The position numbers were made by a program, and so were the translations under genes. 35,441 nt of DNA from Verrucomicrobiota bacterium (lineage in GTDB: Bacteria > Verrucomicrobiota > Verrucomicrobiia > Limisphaerales > JADLHS01): contig JANXWY010000230.1 in the NCBI GenBank assembly GCA_025350905.1, forward strand, positions 1 through 35,441. Direction: 5' to 3'. Positions within the stretch are counted from its first letter, which is position 1. Every line of letters starts with the position of its first letter. Under the pieces are notes generated by a model. It searched no databases, was not told where the DNA came from, and saw only the letters and a program-made list of their open reading frames with translations. Shown piece after piece: positions 1 through 8,063 of this stretch.

Positions 1-415
1 GGCGTTGGAGCAAAAAAAAGCCGCCACTAGCCCCGCAATTGGCAACGAAACCGAAATCTATTTTTATCTAAAAGGGAACAAGCCTCCAGCGTGTCCCGCG
101 AATGGCTCGTACACACTTGCCGCGACAGTCGTATCTACGGGCGGGCCCACTTGTTCGCTTTCCGCCGCCGGCCATCTGCTGCCTTAGCCGAGAACATCCG
201 GAAGGCTCTTAACGCAAAGCCGCCAAGCTGCAAAGGCGCTAGGGTTTTGAAAACCTTGGCTGGCCGTCTTGGGCGTCACCGTATGGTGGTCCTCAACTTG
301 CCCGCCGACCAGGTTCCGATCTCGCTATGTTGCTCTGCAGTGCTATCGCCCAACACTTCGCGGCCCGCGTAGATTCTGGCGCGCGGCTTCTGCTCTCTTT
401 CCAGGAACCCGCCCT

Positions 416-489
416 GGAGCGCCGGCATCCCTGCCGGCGAGTCGTAATGCTTCAGGCTCGGAACTTGCCGGCAAAGATGCCGGCGCTCC
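416..489. repeat. GCCGGC-type inverted repeat
   Basis: The left arm at 416-441 begins ggagcgccggcat and pairs with the right arm at 464-489, which ends atgccggcgctcc. The arms are 26 nt with about three mismatches and a loop of 22 nt. Each arm also contains its own small gccggc...gccggc palindrome, so alternative nested hairpins are possible. It resembles dispersed, REP-like intergenic elements. Copy number elsewhere in the genome cannot be seen here. Confidence 0.7.
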
Positions 490-568
490 CAGGTTCATGG
501 CTTCGACTCGCCTCCCAGGTTTGGTGGTCCTCCCTACTCATAATCCGCTCGTACCGCCGCAAGGTCTT

Positions 569-634
569 GGAGTGCGCCAGCCCTCTGGCGCTTTCGGCCA
601 CCCACGACTACCAAAGCGCCAGAGGGCTGGCGCA
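569..634. repeat. Perfect 21-nt inverted repeat
   Basis: The arm at 573-593 (core gcgccagccctctggcgc) is the exact reverse complement of 614-634. Pairing extends outward to about 569 with one mismatch. Each arm is itself nearly palindromic (gcgccag...ctggcgc), so a cruciform or two small hairpins could form. No gene overlaps it. It is likely a dispersed REP-like element, although only one copy of this family is seen in the window. Confidence 0.75.
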
Positions 635-734
635 TTCCAAAACGCTGACGCGACGTTGCTCCACTGGCTGCGAATCAGGGGCGCCAATCGCAGCCACTTG
701 CAAGCGGTGGTATCGCTCCCTTCGACGAAGGAGT

Positions 735-816
735 GGGGAGAGGAATCAAAGCGAGAGGCAATCCAAGCCAAACGTAACTCCTCTCCCCGCCCCCTCCTCC
801 AGCTGATGGAGGAGGG
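735..816. repeat. Inverted repeat plus hairpin of GGGGAGAGGA type
   Basis: The ggggagagga at 735-744 is reverse-complementary to 779-788. Directly after it, ccctcctcca (792-801) and tggaggaggg (807-816) form a 10-bp stem with a 5-nt loop. The purine/pyrimidine skew and lack of any ORF with domain content suggest an intergenic repeat element about 100 nt upstream of the next gene. There is no T-tract, so it is not an obvious intrinsic terminator. Confidence 0.6.
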
Positions 817-913
817 AGTTGATTCGGTTGCGGCTTGACCGCTCTATCGCCTGGTCGCCTAAGATTTCCGCCTCGCTTCGAGCATCACCTCGCTTTAGTT
901 TCGCGCCCGTTCT

Positions 914-3232
914 ATGCAAACGAAAGACAACGACCCGCCAGCTCGCCCCGAACCTGACCCGAGTTGCCGGACCGCATTTACGCCGGGCCGGTTGACACTC
1001 GGCATTAGCCTGCTCCTGTGCGCCCTTTATCCGGGAGTGTTGCTTGGCAGTCACACATTTTTTTACCAAGACTTCGGCCTGTTCACTTATCCGGTCGCGC
1101 ATTTCACGCACACAAGTTTCTGGCACGGTGAAGTGCCGTTGTGGAATCCGCTCAACAATTGTGGCGTGCCGTTCCTGGCCCAATGGAATACGTCGGTGTG
1201 TTATCCACTGTCCCTGATCTACATGCTGTTGCCGTTGCCCTGGTCCCTCAATATTTTCTGCCTCGGTCACCTGGTGTTGGCGGGCGTGGGCATGTTTTTG
1301 CTGGCCCGGCGCTGGACCCAAAATCAACTGGCCGCGACCATCGCGGGACTCGCCTTTGCCCTGAACGGTTTGATGCTGAATTGTGTGCTGTGGACGAGCA
1401 ATCTGGCGGCGTTGAGCTGGCAGCCGCTGGTGATGCTGTGCGTCGAGCGCGCCTGGCAACGGGGCGGCGGTCGGTGGCTGGGGTTGACCGCGTTGACCGG
1501 GGCGATGCAAATGCTCTCCGGGGCGCCGGAAATAATAATCTTCACCTGGCTGCTGCTGGCGAGCTTGTGGCTGGGTGAAGTGCGCGCCAAGCGCATTCCC
1601 TTTGCGCCAAGCTTGCGCCGGTTTGCGATAATGGTAGCGCTGGTCGCGGGGCTGGCGGCCGTGCAAATTTTGCCCTTCCTGGATCTGCTGATCCACTCCG
1701 AACGCGACTCGTCCTACGCGGGGGCCGACGTGTGGCCGCTACCTGTGTGGGGGCTTGCAAATTTCGTCGTCCCACAATTTCATGCCTCGCAATCCGTCCT
1801 GGGCACTTATCATTTGCACGGCCAGTATTGGACCAAATCCTATTATCTCGGCGTGGGCGTGCTCGGCTTGGCGCTGGTCGGGATGGGGCGGGAACGCCGC
1901 CTAAGACCTTGGTTGCTCGGCGGAGCCACGCTCGTGGGTTTGGTGCTGGCGCTCGGGAACGCTGGCTTCGTTTACGCTTGGCTGAAAAGCGTTTTCCCCC
2001 TGATCAGCTTCGGGCGGTATCCAATTAAGTTTGTGGCGCTACCTGTCTTCGCCGTTCCGTTGCTGGCCGCGTATGGATTCAACGGTCTGCAATCGGCGGC
2101 CCCCGAGAGTTCTCAGCGCGGTCAACGCGCGCTGCTGCTGCTGGGCGCGTTGATGCTGCTGGTTGCGGGGGGAACGCTGTGGGCCGCAAGCGCTTTTCCC
2201 AAGGAAGAGGAGAGCTGGCCGGCGACCTGGCAAAGCGCTTTGAGTCGCATGGTGTTTCTGGCGGGGTTTGTTGCCGTCGTTTGTGCGCTGTTGCGTGTGC
2301 GCACGATGCGCGCGCGCGGGTGGCTGGCCGGGGCGGCGGTGGCGTTGGTCGGCTTGGATCTCACCACCGCCGGCATGCGGCTTCATCCCACGGTGACTAC
2401 CCGGGCCTTCGGCCCGTTGGAATTTAATATGTCGTTTCGCCCCCGCCTGGGTGAGGCGCGCGCCTTGGTAAGCCAACAGGCGGGGGCTTTGCTCACCCGG
2501 GCCGGCACGTCGAATCTGGTTTCCTATTGCGTCGGTATCCGGGGCTCGCTGTTCCAAAACAACAATCTGCCGGAAGGCATTCCCAAGGTCGACGGCTTCT
2601 GCTCCCTCCCCCTCAAGGAGCATGCGGAGATTATTTCAATTCTCAACAGTGGCACCAACCTGCTGGTGGAACCGCTGGCCGATTTTCTTGGCGTGGCTCA
2701 AGTGACGACGCCTGATAATTTGTTTGCCTGGCAATCACGGCCCAACTTCATGCCTACGGTAACCGCCGGGCAGCGACCGAGATTTGCCGGCAAAACGGAA
2801 ACCTTGCAAGCTCTGGCTCGGGATGATTTTGCGCCGCGCCAGGAAGTTTATTTGCCGGCGACTGCACGGCGGGAAGTGATCACCACCAACGCCGCTGTCG
2901 CGCGAATAATTTCCTCGGACTGGGCAGCCCAGCGTGTCCGGTTTGCGGTGGAAGCGGCCACGCCGGCGATGGTAGTGATCGCCCAATCGTTCTACCACAA
3001 CTGGCGCGCGTCGGTGGACGGCCACCCGGCGACGCTATGGCGGGCGAACCATGCTTTTCAAGCGCTGGAGGTTCCCGCCGGCCGCCACGAAGTCACGCTG
3101 GTTTATCAGGATCGGGCCTTCCAACTCGGGGCCTTCATTTCTGTCACGAGTCTGTTCACCTGTCTTTTTCTCCTTGCGCGCGGAGCAAGTGGCGAGGACG
3201 CGAAGATCATCAAAACGAAGTCAAACGGCTAA
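914..3232 (+). CDS. YfhO-like polytopic membrane protein (GT-C type)
   Basis: This is an integral inner-membrane protein of about 772 residues. It has a short hydrophilic N-terminus (about 1-27), a long stretch of hydrophobic segments up to about residue 480, and a soluble C-terminal domain that ends in one more membrane segment (about 740-760). The early block FFYQDFGLFTYP followed by PLWNPLNNCGVPFL matches the conserved acidic and PLWNP region of YfhO/GT-C glycosyltransferase-like proteins. The C-terminal FYHNWRASVDGHPA and VPAGRHEVTLVY blocks are typical YfhO endings. In Firmicutes YfhO is linked to glycosylation of lipoteichoic acid; in this lineage the substrate is unknown. A lipid-linked sugar donor is an inference. 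The start codon is an ATG with no strong Shine-Dalgarno sequence. The gene is followed after 106 nt by a secreted protein on the same strand. Confidence 0.85.
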   Translation: MQTKDNDPPARPEPDPSCRTAFTPGRLTLGISLLLCALYPGVLLGSHTFFYQDFGLFTYPVAHFTHTSFWHGEVPLWNPLNNCGVPFLAQWNTSVCYPLSLIYMLLPLPWSLNIFCLGHLVLAGVGMFLLARRWTQNQLAATIAGLAFALNGLMLNCVLWTSNLAALSWQPLVMLCVERAWQRGGGRWLGLTALTGAMQMLSGAPEIIIFTWLLLASLWLGEVRAKRIPFAPSLRRFAIMVALVAGLAAVQILPFLDLLIHSERDSSYAGADVWPLPVWGLANFVVPQFHASQSVLGTYHLHGQYWTKSYYLGVGVLGLALVGMGRERRLRPWLLGGATLVGLVLALGNAGFVYAWLKSVFPLISFGRYPIKFVALPVFAVPLLAAYGFNGLQSAAPESSQRGQRALLLLGALMLLVAGGTLWAASAFPKEEESWPATWQSALSRMVFLAGFVAVVCALLRVRTMRARGWLAGAAVALVGLDLTTAGMRLHPTVTTRAFGPLEFNMSFRPRLGEARALVSQQAGALLTRAGTSNLVSYCVGIRGSLFQNNNLPEGIPKVDGFCSLPLKEHAEIISILNSGTNLLVEPLADFLGVAQVTTPDNLFAWQSRPNFMPTVTAGQRPRFAGKTETLQALARDDFAPRQEVYLPATARREVITTNAAVARIISSDWAAQRVRFAVEAATPAMVVIAQSFYHNWRASVDGHPATLWRANHAFQALEVPAGRHEVTLVYQDRAFQLGAFISVTSLFTCLFLLARGASGEDAKIIKTKSNG

Positions 3233-3338
3233 ACCGACGCGAAATCGCGGACAGTCGCGCCGCTTCAAGCGTCCATTCGACGGAGGGTGGGCTGGCGTCG
3301 CATCTGCCCTTTTGCAAAGAGCGTTTTTTTGACTTCGC

Positions 3339-4874
3339 ATGAAACGACCTTTGATCGCCCTGGTCCTGCTAATTTCACTTCTGCCCGTCCGGGCCGAACG
3401 GATCAATCACGAGGGGCGGCTTCTGGGCGCGCTGCCGGTCGTTACGAATGCATTCCTGTTCAACACCGCGAGTGCGGACGTCGTGCTTTCGGCCATGCAA
3501 ATCTTTCCGGTCACGAACCCGTGGAATGAAGATGTCTCGCGGCGGCCGGTGTTGGCGAATTCCGACGCGATGATCGCACAAATCAACGCCGATCTGCTGG
3601 CGTCGCGCAGAACGTTGCGCGTGTTCAAGGAGATGAACTTTGTGCTCGTGCCGGATACCCAGATCACCACGCCGATCACTTTCATCGATTACCCGGATGA
3701 ATCCGATCTCGACGGAGGCGTGTTTCCCAATGGGCTTTATCCGATCCCACCCAATATGCCGATCGAGACATGGCCATCCGAGACCGGCGGGCTGACCTTG
3801 CCGCAATGGCAAGCAGACGTGAACGGCGCTGGGGGCGACCGGCACGCCATCCTGGTTCAGCCGGGCAACGGTTTTATCTGGGAAATGTGGCAGGCGAAAC
3901 TGGTCGGCAGCGCTTGGGAAGCATCCAACGGAGCGAAATTCAATCTGAATTCAAACGGGCTGCGACCCGACGGTTGGACTTCGGCTGACGCCGCGGGTTT
4001 GCCGATGTTTCCGGCGCTGCCGCGCTTTGACGAGTGTGAGCGCGGCAAGGTAGAGCACGCCTGCCGCATCGTGGTGAAGCGCTCGCGCTACAATAATTAC
4101 ATTTACCCGGCCACACATTACGCTTCGGCAGCCGCTAACACGAGTGTCGACCTGCCGGCCATGGGCCAGCGGCTGCGGCTCAAATCCGCGTTTGCCATCC
4201 CGGTGAACTGGACCCAACAGGAGTGGGCGGTGTTACTGGCGTTGAAGAAATATGGCGCGCTGGTCGCGGACAACGGGAATTTCTTTTCGATTTCAGTTAC
4301 TCCGGACGATCGGTGGCCGGCGGGCTGTTTTGATCATCTTTCCAGCATTGGCATCACCAACTTTGAAGTCATCCAGACCACCGGGCCGAATGCCGGGCCG
4401 CGCTCGCCGGGCGCACCGACCGCGAATGCCGGGCCGGATCAAAGCGCAATCCTCGGCGTTGCCGTGCAGTTGCAAGGCTACGTCAGTTTCACTAACACGT
4501 TTCCCACCACGAACCAGTGGCAGCTATACTCCGGTCCGACCAACGTCAGCTTCGCCAATCCCACCCAAACAAACACCATGGCGAACTACAACGCGCCGGG
4601 GGTTTACACGTTGAGGTTGAGCGCCGACGACGGCGTTCACGCGGTGGCGTACGATGCCGTGGTGATCACCGTATCGCCGGCGATCACGCTCAGCATCGCT
4701 TCCGCGAGTGGCAATGCGAATCTGAGTTGGCAGGGCGGGGCGCCGCCGTTCGTGGTGGAACGTGCTGCTGAGCTCCGCGCGGGTTCGTGGAGCGGCGTGC
4801 TCACCACGAGCGTTCAAAACGCGAGCGTACCACTGTCCGGGAGTGGCGGATTCATTCGCGTGAAGGGAAACTGA
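3339..4874 (+). CDS. Secreted protein with C-terminal PKD-like domain
   Basis: The product is about 511 residues and starts with a clear Sec signal peptide: MKRP, a hydrophobic core, and likely cleavage after PVRA near residue 19. The central region (about 20-345) is unfamiliar to me; it is rich in Asn, Pro and Trp and reads like an extracellular beta-rich domain. From about residue 358 (PTANAGPDQSAILG) to about 450 (YDAVVITV) it has the hallmarks of a PKD or Ig-like domain, including the YTLRLSADDG block. A short final domain of about 60 residues resembles the VERAAEL...SGVLTTS pattern common in verrucomicrobial secreted proteins. No catalytic motif was recognised. It is probably an exported surface or binding protein; the function is unknown. 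Confidence 0.75.
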   Translation: MKRPLIALVLLISLLPVRAERINHEGRLLGALPVVTNAFLFNTASADVVLSAMQIFPVTNPWNEDVSRRPVLANSDAMIAQINADLLASRRTLRVFKEMNFVLVPDTQITTPITFIDYPDESDLDGGVFPNGLYPIPPNMPIETWPSETGGLTLPQWQADVNGAGGDRHAILVQPGNGFIWEMWQAKLVGSAWEASNGAKFNLNSNGLRPDGWTSADAAGLPMFPALPRFDECERGKVEHACRIVVKRSRYNNYIYPATHYASAAANTSVDLPAMGQRLRLKSAFAIPVNWTQQEWAVLLALKKYGALVADNGNFFSISVTPDDRWPAGCFDHLSSIGITNFEVIQTTGPNAGPRSPGAPTANAGPDQSAILGVAVQLQGYVSFTNTFPTTNQWQLYSGPTNVSFANPTQTNTMANYNAPGVYTLRLSADDGVHAVAYDAVVITVSPAITLSIASASGNANLSWQGGAPPFVVERAAELRAGSWSGVLTTSVQNASVPLSGSGGFIRVKGN

Positions 4875-5462
4875 GTCGTCCGCGCTGTCGTCACAATCGC
4901 CGCCCAGCCGGATCGGAATCGTCCCGTTGAACCGCGCCACCCACACGACGCACGAAATCAGCCGGGAGGCATGCATCGCCTCCCAGCTGGCGTGGTTTCA
5001 ATCTAAATCCGGCAGTTGAAATCGCCACCAAGAGGCACAAGAAGCCCAGCGCGACAAAGTCGCAATCCTACGCTTCCAAAGCCGAAGGCAAAGGAATGGA
5101 CGGCAGCGGAATGAAGGCTGGCGCACTGTGTTCCATTCCCTTGCCGTTCATTCCTCTGCCTTTTTCCGTCCGATTCGCTTTGCCGCAGTTGTACTTAAAG
5201 GCCGCGCCTCGCCCTGGCCAATCTTTGCAGTACGCGAGGATTCAGAGGTATTGCACTACAAAACCAATGACCACGATGAAAATACGACAGATAACATTCA
5301 TCGATTGCTGGTTGAATCATTCCGGCTTTGGACAAAGTAAGTTCGAGACAATTGCTTTTGCGGCCCTTTGTGCCTCGAATCTGAATTCCAGTTCAGGGGG
5401 TTCAGCACAATTTCGCCTGCCCGCTGGCGAATCCACTCTGGGGTGGTCGCAGTATTTCGTGG
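4875..5462. other. Intergenic region with one inverted repeat
   Basis: This gap lies between the 3' ends of two convergent genes. Short open frames occur but translate to repeat-derived sequence (for example SIPLPFIPLPFSV) and carry no domain. The only structure I can support is the inverted repeat at 5087-5160. No convincing terminator with a T-tract was found. Confidence 0.55.
5087..5160. repeat. GGAATG-type inverted repeat
   Basis: The arm at 5087-5113 (ggcaaaggaatggacggca...) pairs with 5134-5160 (...tgccgttcattcctctgcc), 27 nt with about four mismatches and a 20-nt loop. Each arm holds two ggaatg blocks spaced about 13 nt apart. The element sits between two convergent genes, a common location for REP-like repeats. 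A role as a bidirectional transcription stop is possible but unproven. Confidence 0.65.
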
Positions 5463-6713
5463 TTAAGATTTGTTCTGAATCCAGTTCATCGCCTTTTCCG
5501 CCAGCAGGTCGAACGCGGTGACACTAAGTTCCAGGTGCGCTTCCCGTGTATCTTCGAGCGGATTGTGGCTGATGCCGTGCAGGCTTTGCACAAACATCAT
5601 GACCGTCGGCACCCCGGCGGCCGCCACTGCGGCGGCGTCGTGCAACGGACCGCTCGAGAGCTGATGGGAGGTGCCGCAGGTTTCGCGGATGACTCCGTCG
5701 CAAAGCGCAATCAGTTCGGCGTGGAACGGGCGCGGCGCAATTTGCCAGAGGCGCTGCCACGAAACCTTCACATTGCCTTCGTGGGCGAAGTGTTCGCTGG
5801 CGGCTTTTGCCTGCTGCAGCATCTGCGCGAGTGCGGCGGCATCGAGATGGCGTTGATCTAGCGTAAGGCGGCAGGCCGCGACGACGCTGGTGACAATGCC
5901 GGGTTTGGTCGTGCAGTCGCCGATGGTGCAAACGCCACCGGAGCTGCGCTCGGCGATGCGATAAATTTCCGGAGCCATTTTTGCAGCGGCGAGGAAAGCG
6001 TCCTGACGGCGATTCATCGGCGTGCTGCCAGAGTGGGCCGCCTGGCCGTGAAACGTGATCGCATGCCGTTCCACTCCGAAGGTGCCGAGCACCGCGCCGA
6101 GCGGCAGCCCGAGGTCGAGCAACACCGGGCCTTGCTCGATGTGCAATTCCAAATAGGCGGCAGCGTTCTTGAGTTCCAAGCTGCTGTCCGGCACGCGTTC
6201 AAAATCGATCCCCACGGCTTTGAGCGCGTCGGGCAGGCGGATGCCGTCCTTATCCTTCAGGCCGCGAGCTTCGTTCAGATTGAGCTGGCCGGCGCAGGCG
6301 GACGAGCCGAATAAACTTTTGCCGAAGCGCGCGCCTTCTTCATCCGCCCAATCCACGAGGCGCACCGTCACGGGCGGGCGGCCCTGATATTGCGCGTTGA
6401 GGCGTCGGAGAATTTCCAGGCCTGCCAAAATGTTCAGGCAGCCGTCGAGCCAGCCGCCGTTCGGCACGGAATCCAGGTGGCCGCCAATCAATAAACACTT
6501 TTCAGAATCGCCGTTAAGCGTGCTCCAAAGATTCCCCGCGGCGTCGACGTGCGTTTCGACCGGAAGCGTTTCGAGTTTTTGGCGCAGCCACTGGCGGGCC
6601 TTCATCCATGTCGGCGTGAACGCAACCCGTTGCGCGCCGTGCGCGTCGCTGGTGAGAGCGCGGAGTGCTTTGAGCTCCGCGATGGTGCGTTGGGGATTTA
6701 ACAGACTGCTCAT
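5463..6713 (-). CDS. M20-family amidohydrolase, probable N-carbamoyl-beta-alanine amidohydrolase
   Basis: The product is about 416 residues starting at the ATG at 6713. The longer open frame upstream is only the antisense of the neighbouring dehydrogenase gene. It is a zinc-dependent hydrolase of the allantoate amidohydrolase / beta-ureidopropionase / L-carbamoylase group. Metal and active-site blocks are visible: GGHLDSVPNGG (His79), WLDG (Asp90), DEEGARF (Glu125/126), ELHIEQGP (His191), AAHSGSTPM (His227) and the C-terminal GISHNPLED. In the pyrimidine pathway this enzyme hydrolyses N-carbamoyl-beta-alanine to beta-alanine, CO2 and ammonia. The dihydropyrimidinase and PreA-like genes next door favour that role over allantoate degradation. 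It is divergent from the PreA gene, with start codons very close together. Cytoplasmic; no signal peptide. Confidence 0.88.
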   Translation of the reverse strand: MSSLLNPQRTIAELKALRALTSDAHGAQRVAFTPTWMKARQWLRQKLETLPVETHVDAAGNLWSTLNGDSEKCLLIGGHLDSVPNGGWLDGCLNILAGLEILRRLNAQYQGRPPVTVRLVDWADEEGARFGKSLFGSSACAGQLNLNEARGLKDKDGIRLPDALKAVGIDFERVPDSSLELKNAAAYLELHIEQGPVLLDLGLPLGAVLGTFGVERHAITFHGQAAHSGSTPMNRRQDAFLAAAKMAPEIYRIAERSSGGVCTIGDCTTKPGIVTSVVAACRLTLDQRHLDAAALAQMLQQAKAASEHFAHEGNVKVSWQRLWQIAPRPFHAELIALCDGVIRETCGTSHQLSSGPLHDAAAVAAAGVPTVMMFVQSLHGISHNPLEDTREAHLELSVTAFDLLAEKAMNWIQNKS

Positions 6714-6728
6714 GGGGTTGGTATTTTC

Positions 6729-7916
6729 TTGTGGCAAATCCGCGGACCAAGCCCGTATGCTGCGCGGGCAAACGAAAAATGGAAAGGCAATCCCATCGCC
6801 ACACTCGCCACGACCGTTGACGGCCTCCGGCTCCCGAATCCTTTTGTGATTGCCTCTGGCCCTCCGGGAACCAATCGCAACGTTATTGGCCAGGCGTTCC
6901 AGGCCGGCTGGGGTGCGGTGATCGCCAAGACCGTGAGCCTCGACGCCACCAAAGTCATCAACGTCACCCCGCGCTACGCCAAACTGCTCGCGACGAACGG
7001 GGAAGTCATCGGCTGGGAAAATATCGAGTTGATCAGCGACCGTCCGTTTAAAATCTGGGAGGAGGAATTCAAACAGTGCAAAGACCGGTTCCCGGACCGC
7101 ATCCTCATCGCCTCGGTCATGGAGGAATATCGCCGGGACGCTTGGGTCGAAATCATCGAACGCTGCCAGGCGTGCGGCGTGGATGCCTTTGAACTCAACT
7201 TTTCCTGCCCGCATGGCTTGCCCGAACGCCAGATGGGTGCGGCAATGGGGGAGAACCCGGAGATTTTGGAGGAAGTTTGCGGCTGGGTGAAAAACGCTGC
7301 GAAAAAACCGTTCTGGGCCAAGATGACGCCGAACATCACGCACATCGAAGACCCGAGCCGCGCCGCGCTCAAGGCGGGGGCGACCGGCATCAGCGCCATC
7401 AACACGCTGCGTTGTGTCATGGGCGTGAATCTCGACACGTTGCGCCCCGAACCAACGGTGGAAGGTTACAGCACGCCCGGCGGCTACTCCTCGAAAGCCG
7501 TGCGTCCGATTGCGCTGCGGATGGTCATGGAAATCGCCACGCTGATCCGCAGGGAATTTCCCGGCCGTTCGTTGTCCGCGATCGGGGGCGTCGAGAGCGG
7601 CGCCGACGCCGCGCAATTTATCCTGCTCGGTGGCGACACGGTGCAGGTCTGTACTGGCGTGATGAAGTTCGGCTACGAAATGGTGAAGCCCATGTGTGAC
7701 GAATTGCTCGCGTTCATGGCGAAACACCAGTTCGAGACGCTCGCTGATTTCAAAGGCAAGAGCCTGGATTATTTCACCACGCACGCCGATCTCGTGAAGC
7801 GCCAGACCGAACGCAAAGTGGCGCAAAAAGCCACGACGTCCGCGAAGGTTGTCCAGAGCGACGATGAGTGGAGCGGGGAAGAATTTGTGAAGCAATCCAG
7901 CGCGTTGGCGAACTGA
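6729..7916 (+). CDS. preA: PreA-like dihydropyrimidine dehydrogenase (FMN/DHODH-type) subunit
   Basis: This is an FMN-dependent TIM-barrel oxidoreductase of the dihydroorotate/dihydropyrimidine dehydrogenase family. Family blocks include VDGLRLPNPFVIASGP, ELNFSCPHGLPERQMG, WAKMTPNITHIEDPS, SAINTLRCVMGVNLD, RPIALRMV, IGGVESGADA and VQVCTGVMKFGY. It would reduce uracil/thymine to the 5,6-dihydro forms, normally with the NADH subunit PreT. Two oddities stand out. There are no C-terminal cysteine clusters for [4Fe-4S] centres. The loop that in mammalian DPD carries the active-site Cys (as I recall it, ACGQDPE) reads AAMGENPE here. The given start is the only standard in-frame one (TTG); homology begins about residue 24, near a non-standard ATC at 6795 preceded by ggaaagg, so the true start is unsettled. 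The next gene, the semialdehyde dehydrogenase, starts 147 nt downstream. Confidence 0.85.
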   Translation: MWQIRGPSPYAARANEKWKGNPIATLATTVDGLRLPNPFVIASGPPGTNRNVIGQAFQAGWGAVIAKTVSLDATKVINVTPRYAKLLATNGEVIGWENIELISDRPFKIWEEEFKQCKDRFPDRILIASVMEEYRRDAWVEIIERCQACGVDAFELNFSCPHGLPERQMGAAMGENPEILEEVCGWVKNAAKKPFWAKMTPNITHIEDPSRAALKAGATGISAINTLRCVMGVNLDTLRPEPTVEGYSTPGGYSSKAVRPIALRMVMEIATLIRREFPGRSLSAIGGVESGADAAQFILLGGDTVQVCTGVMKFGYEMVKPMCDELLAFMAKHQFETLADFKGKSLDYFTTHADLVKRQTERKVAQKATTSAKVVQSDDEWSGEEFVKQSSALAN

Positions 7917-8063
7917 AATGAAACCCGAAGCCCCAAACCCCGAGCACCCGAGTAGCTCCCGGCATCACCGGCCCAGCTCCGATCGCTCGGGCCCACAAGC
8001 TTTGAGGTTTGGCACTTGGCTGGTCTCGAGAGCACGGCGCATGCACGTTGGAACTTTTTATTT

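Larger units (their letters stand above)
1..913. other. Non-coding repeat-rich intergenic region
   Basis: I see no convincing gene in this stretch. The open frames on both strands are arginine- and proline-rich translations of GC-rich repeats, with no recognisable domain and no good ribosome site. The stretch does contain at least three different inverted repeats (416-489, 569-634, 735-816), each annotated separately. The left end of the window may also hold the tail of an upstream region that cannot be judged from here. Confidence 0.6.

Noticed and set aside
746-1696. Long minus-strand frame opposite the YfhO-like gene
   Set aside because: It is Gln/Arg/His-rich antisense of a well-supported membrane protein gene, with no domain.
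5096-5521. 141-codon plus-strand frame between the PKD protein and the amidohydrolase
   Set aside because: Its N-terminal part translates an inverted repeat and its end overlaps the amidohydrolase gene antisense; no homology.
6714-7895. Upstream extension of the M20 amidohydrolase frame to 7895
   Set aside because: The extension is the antisense of the PreA-like gene; homology and the ATG at 6713 mark the real start.
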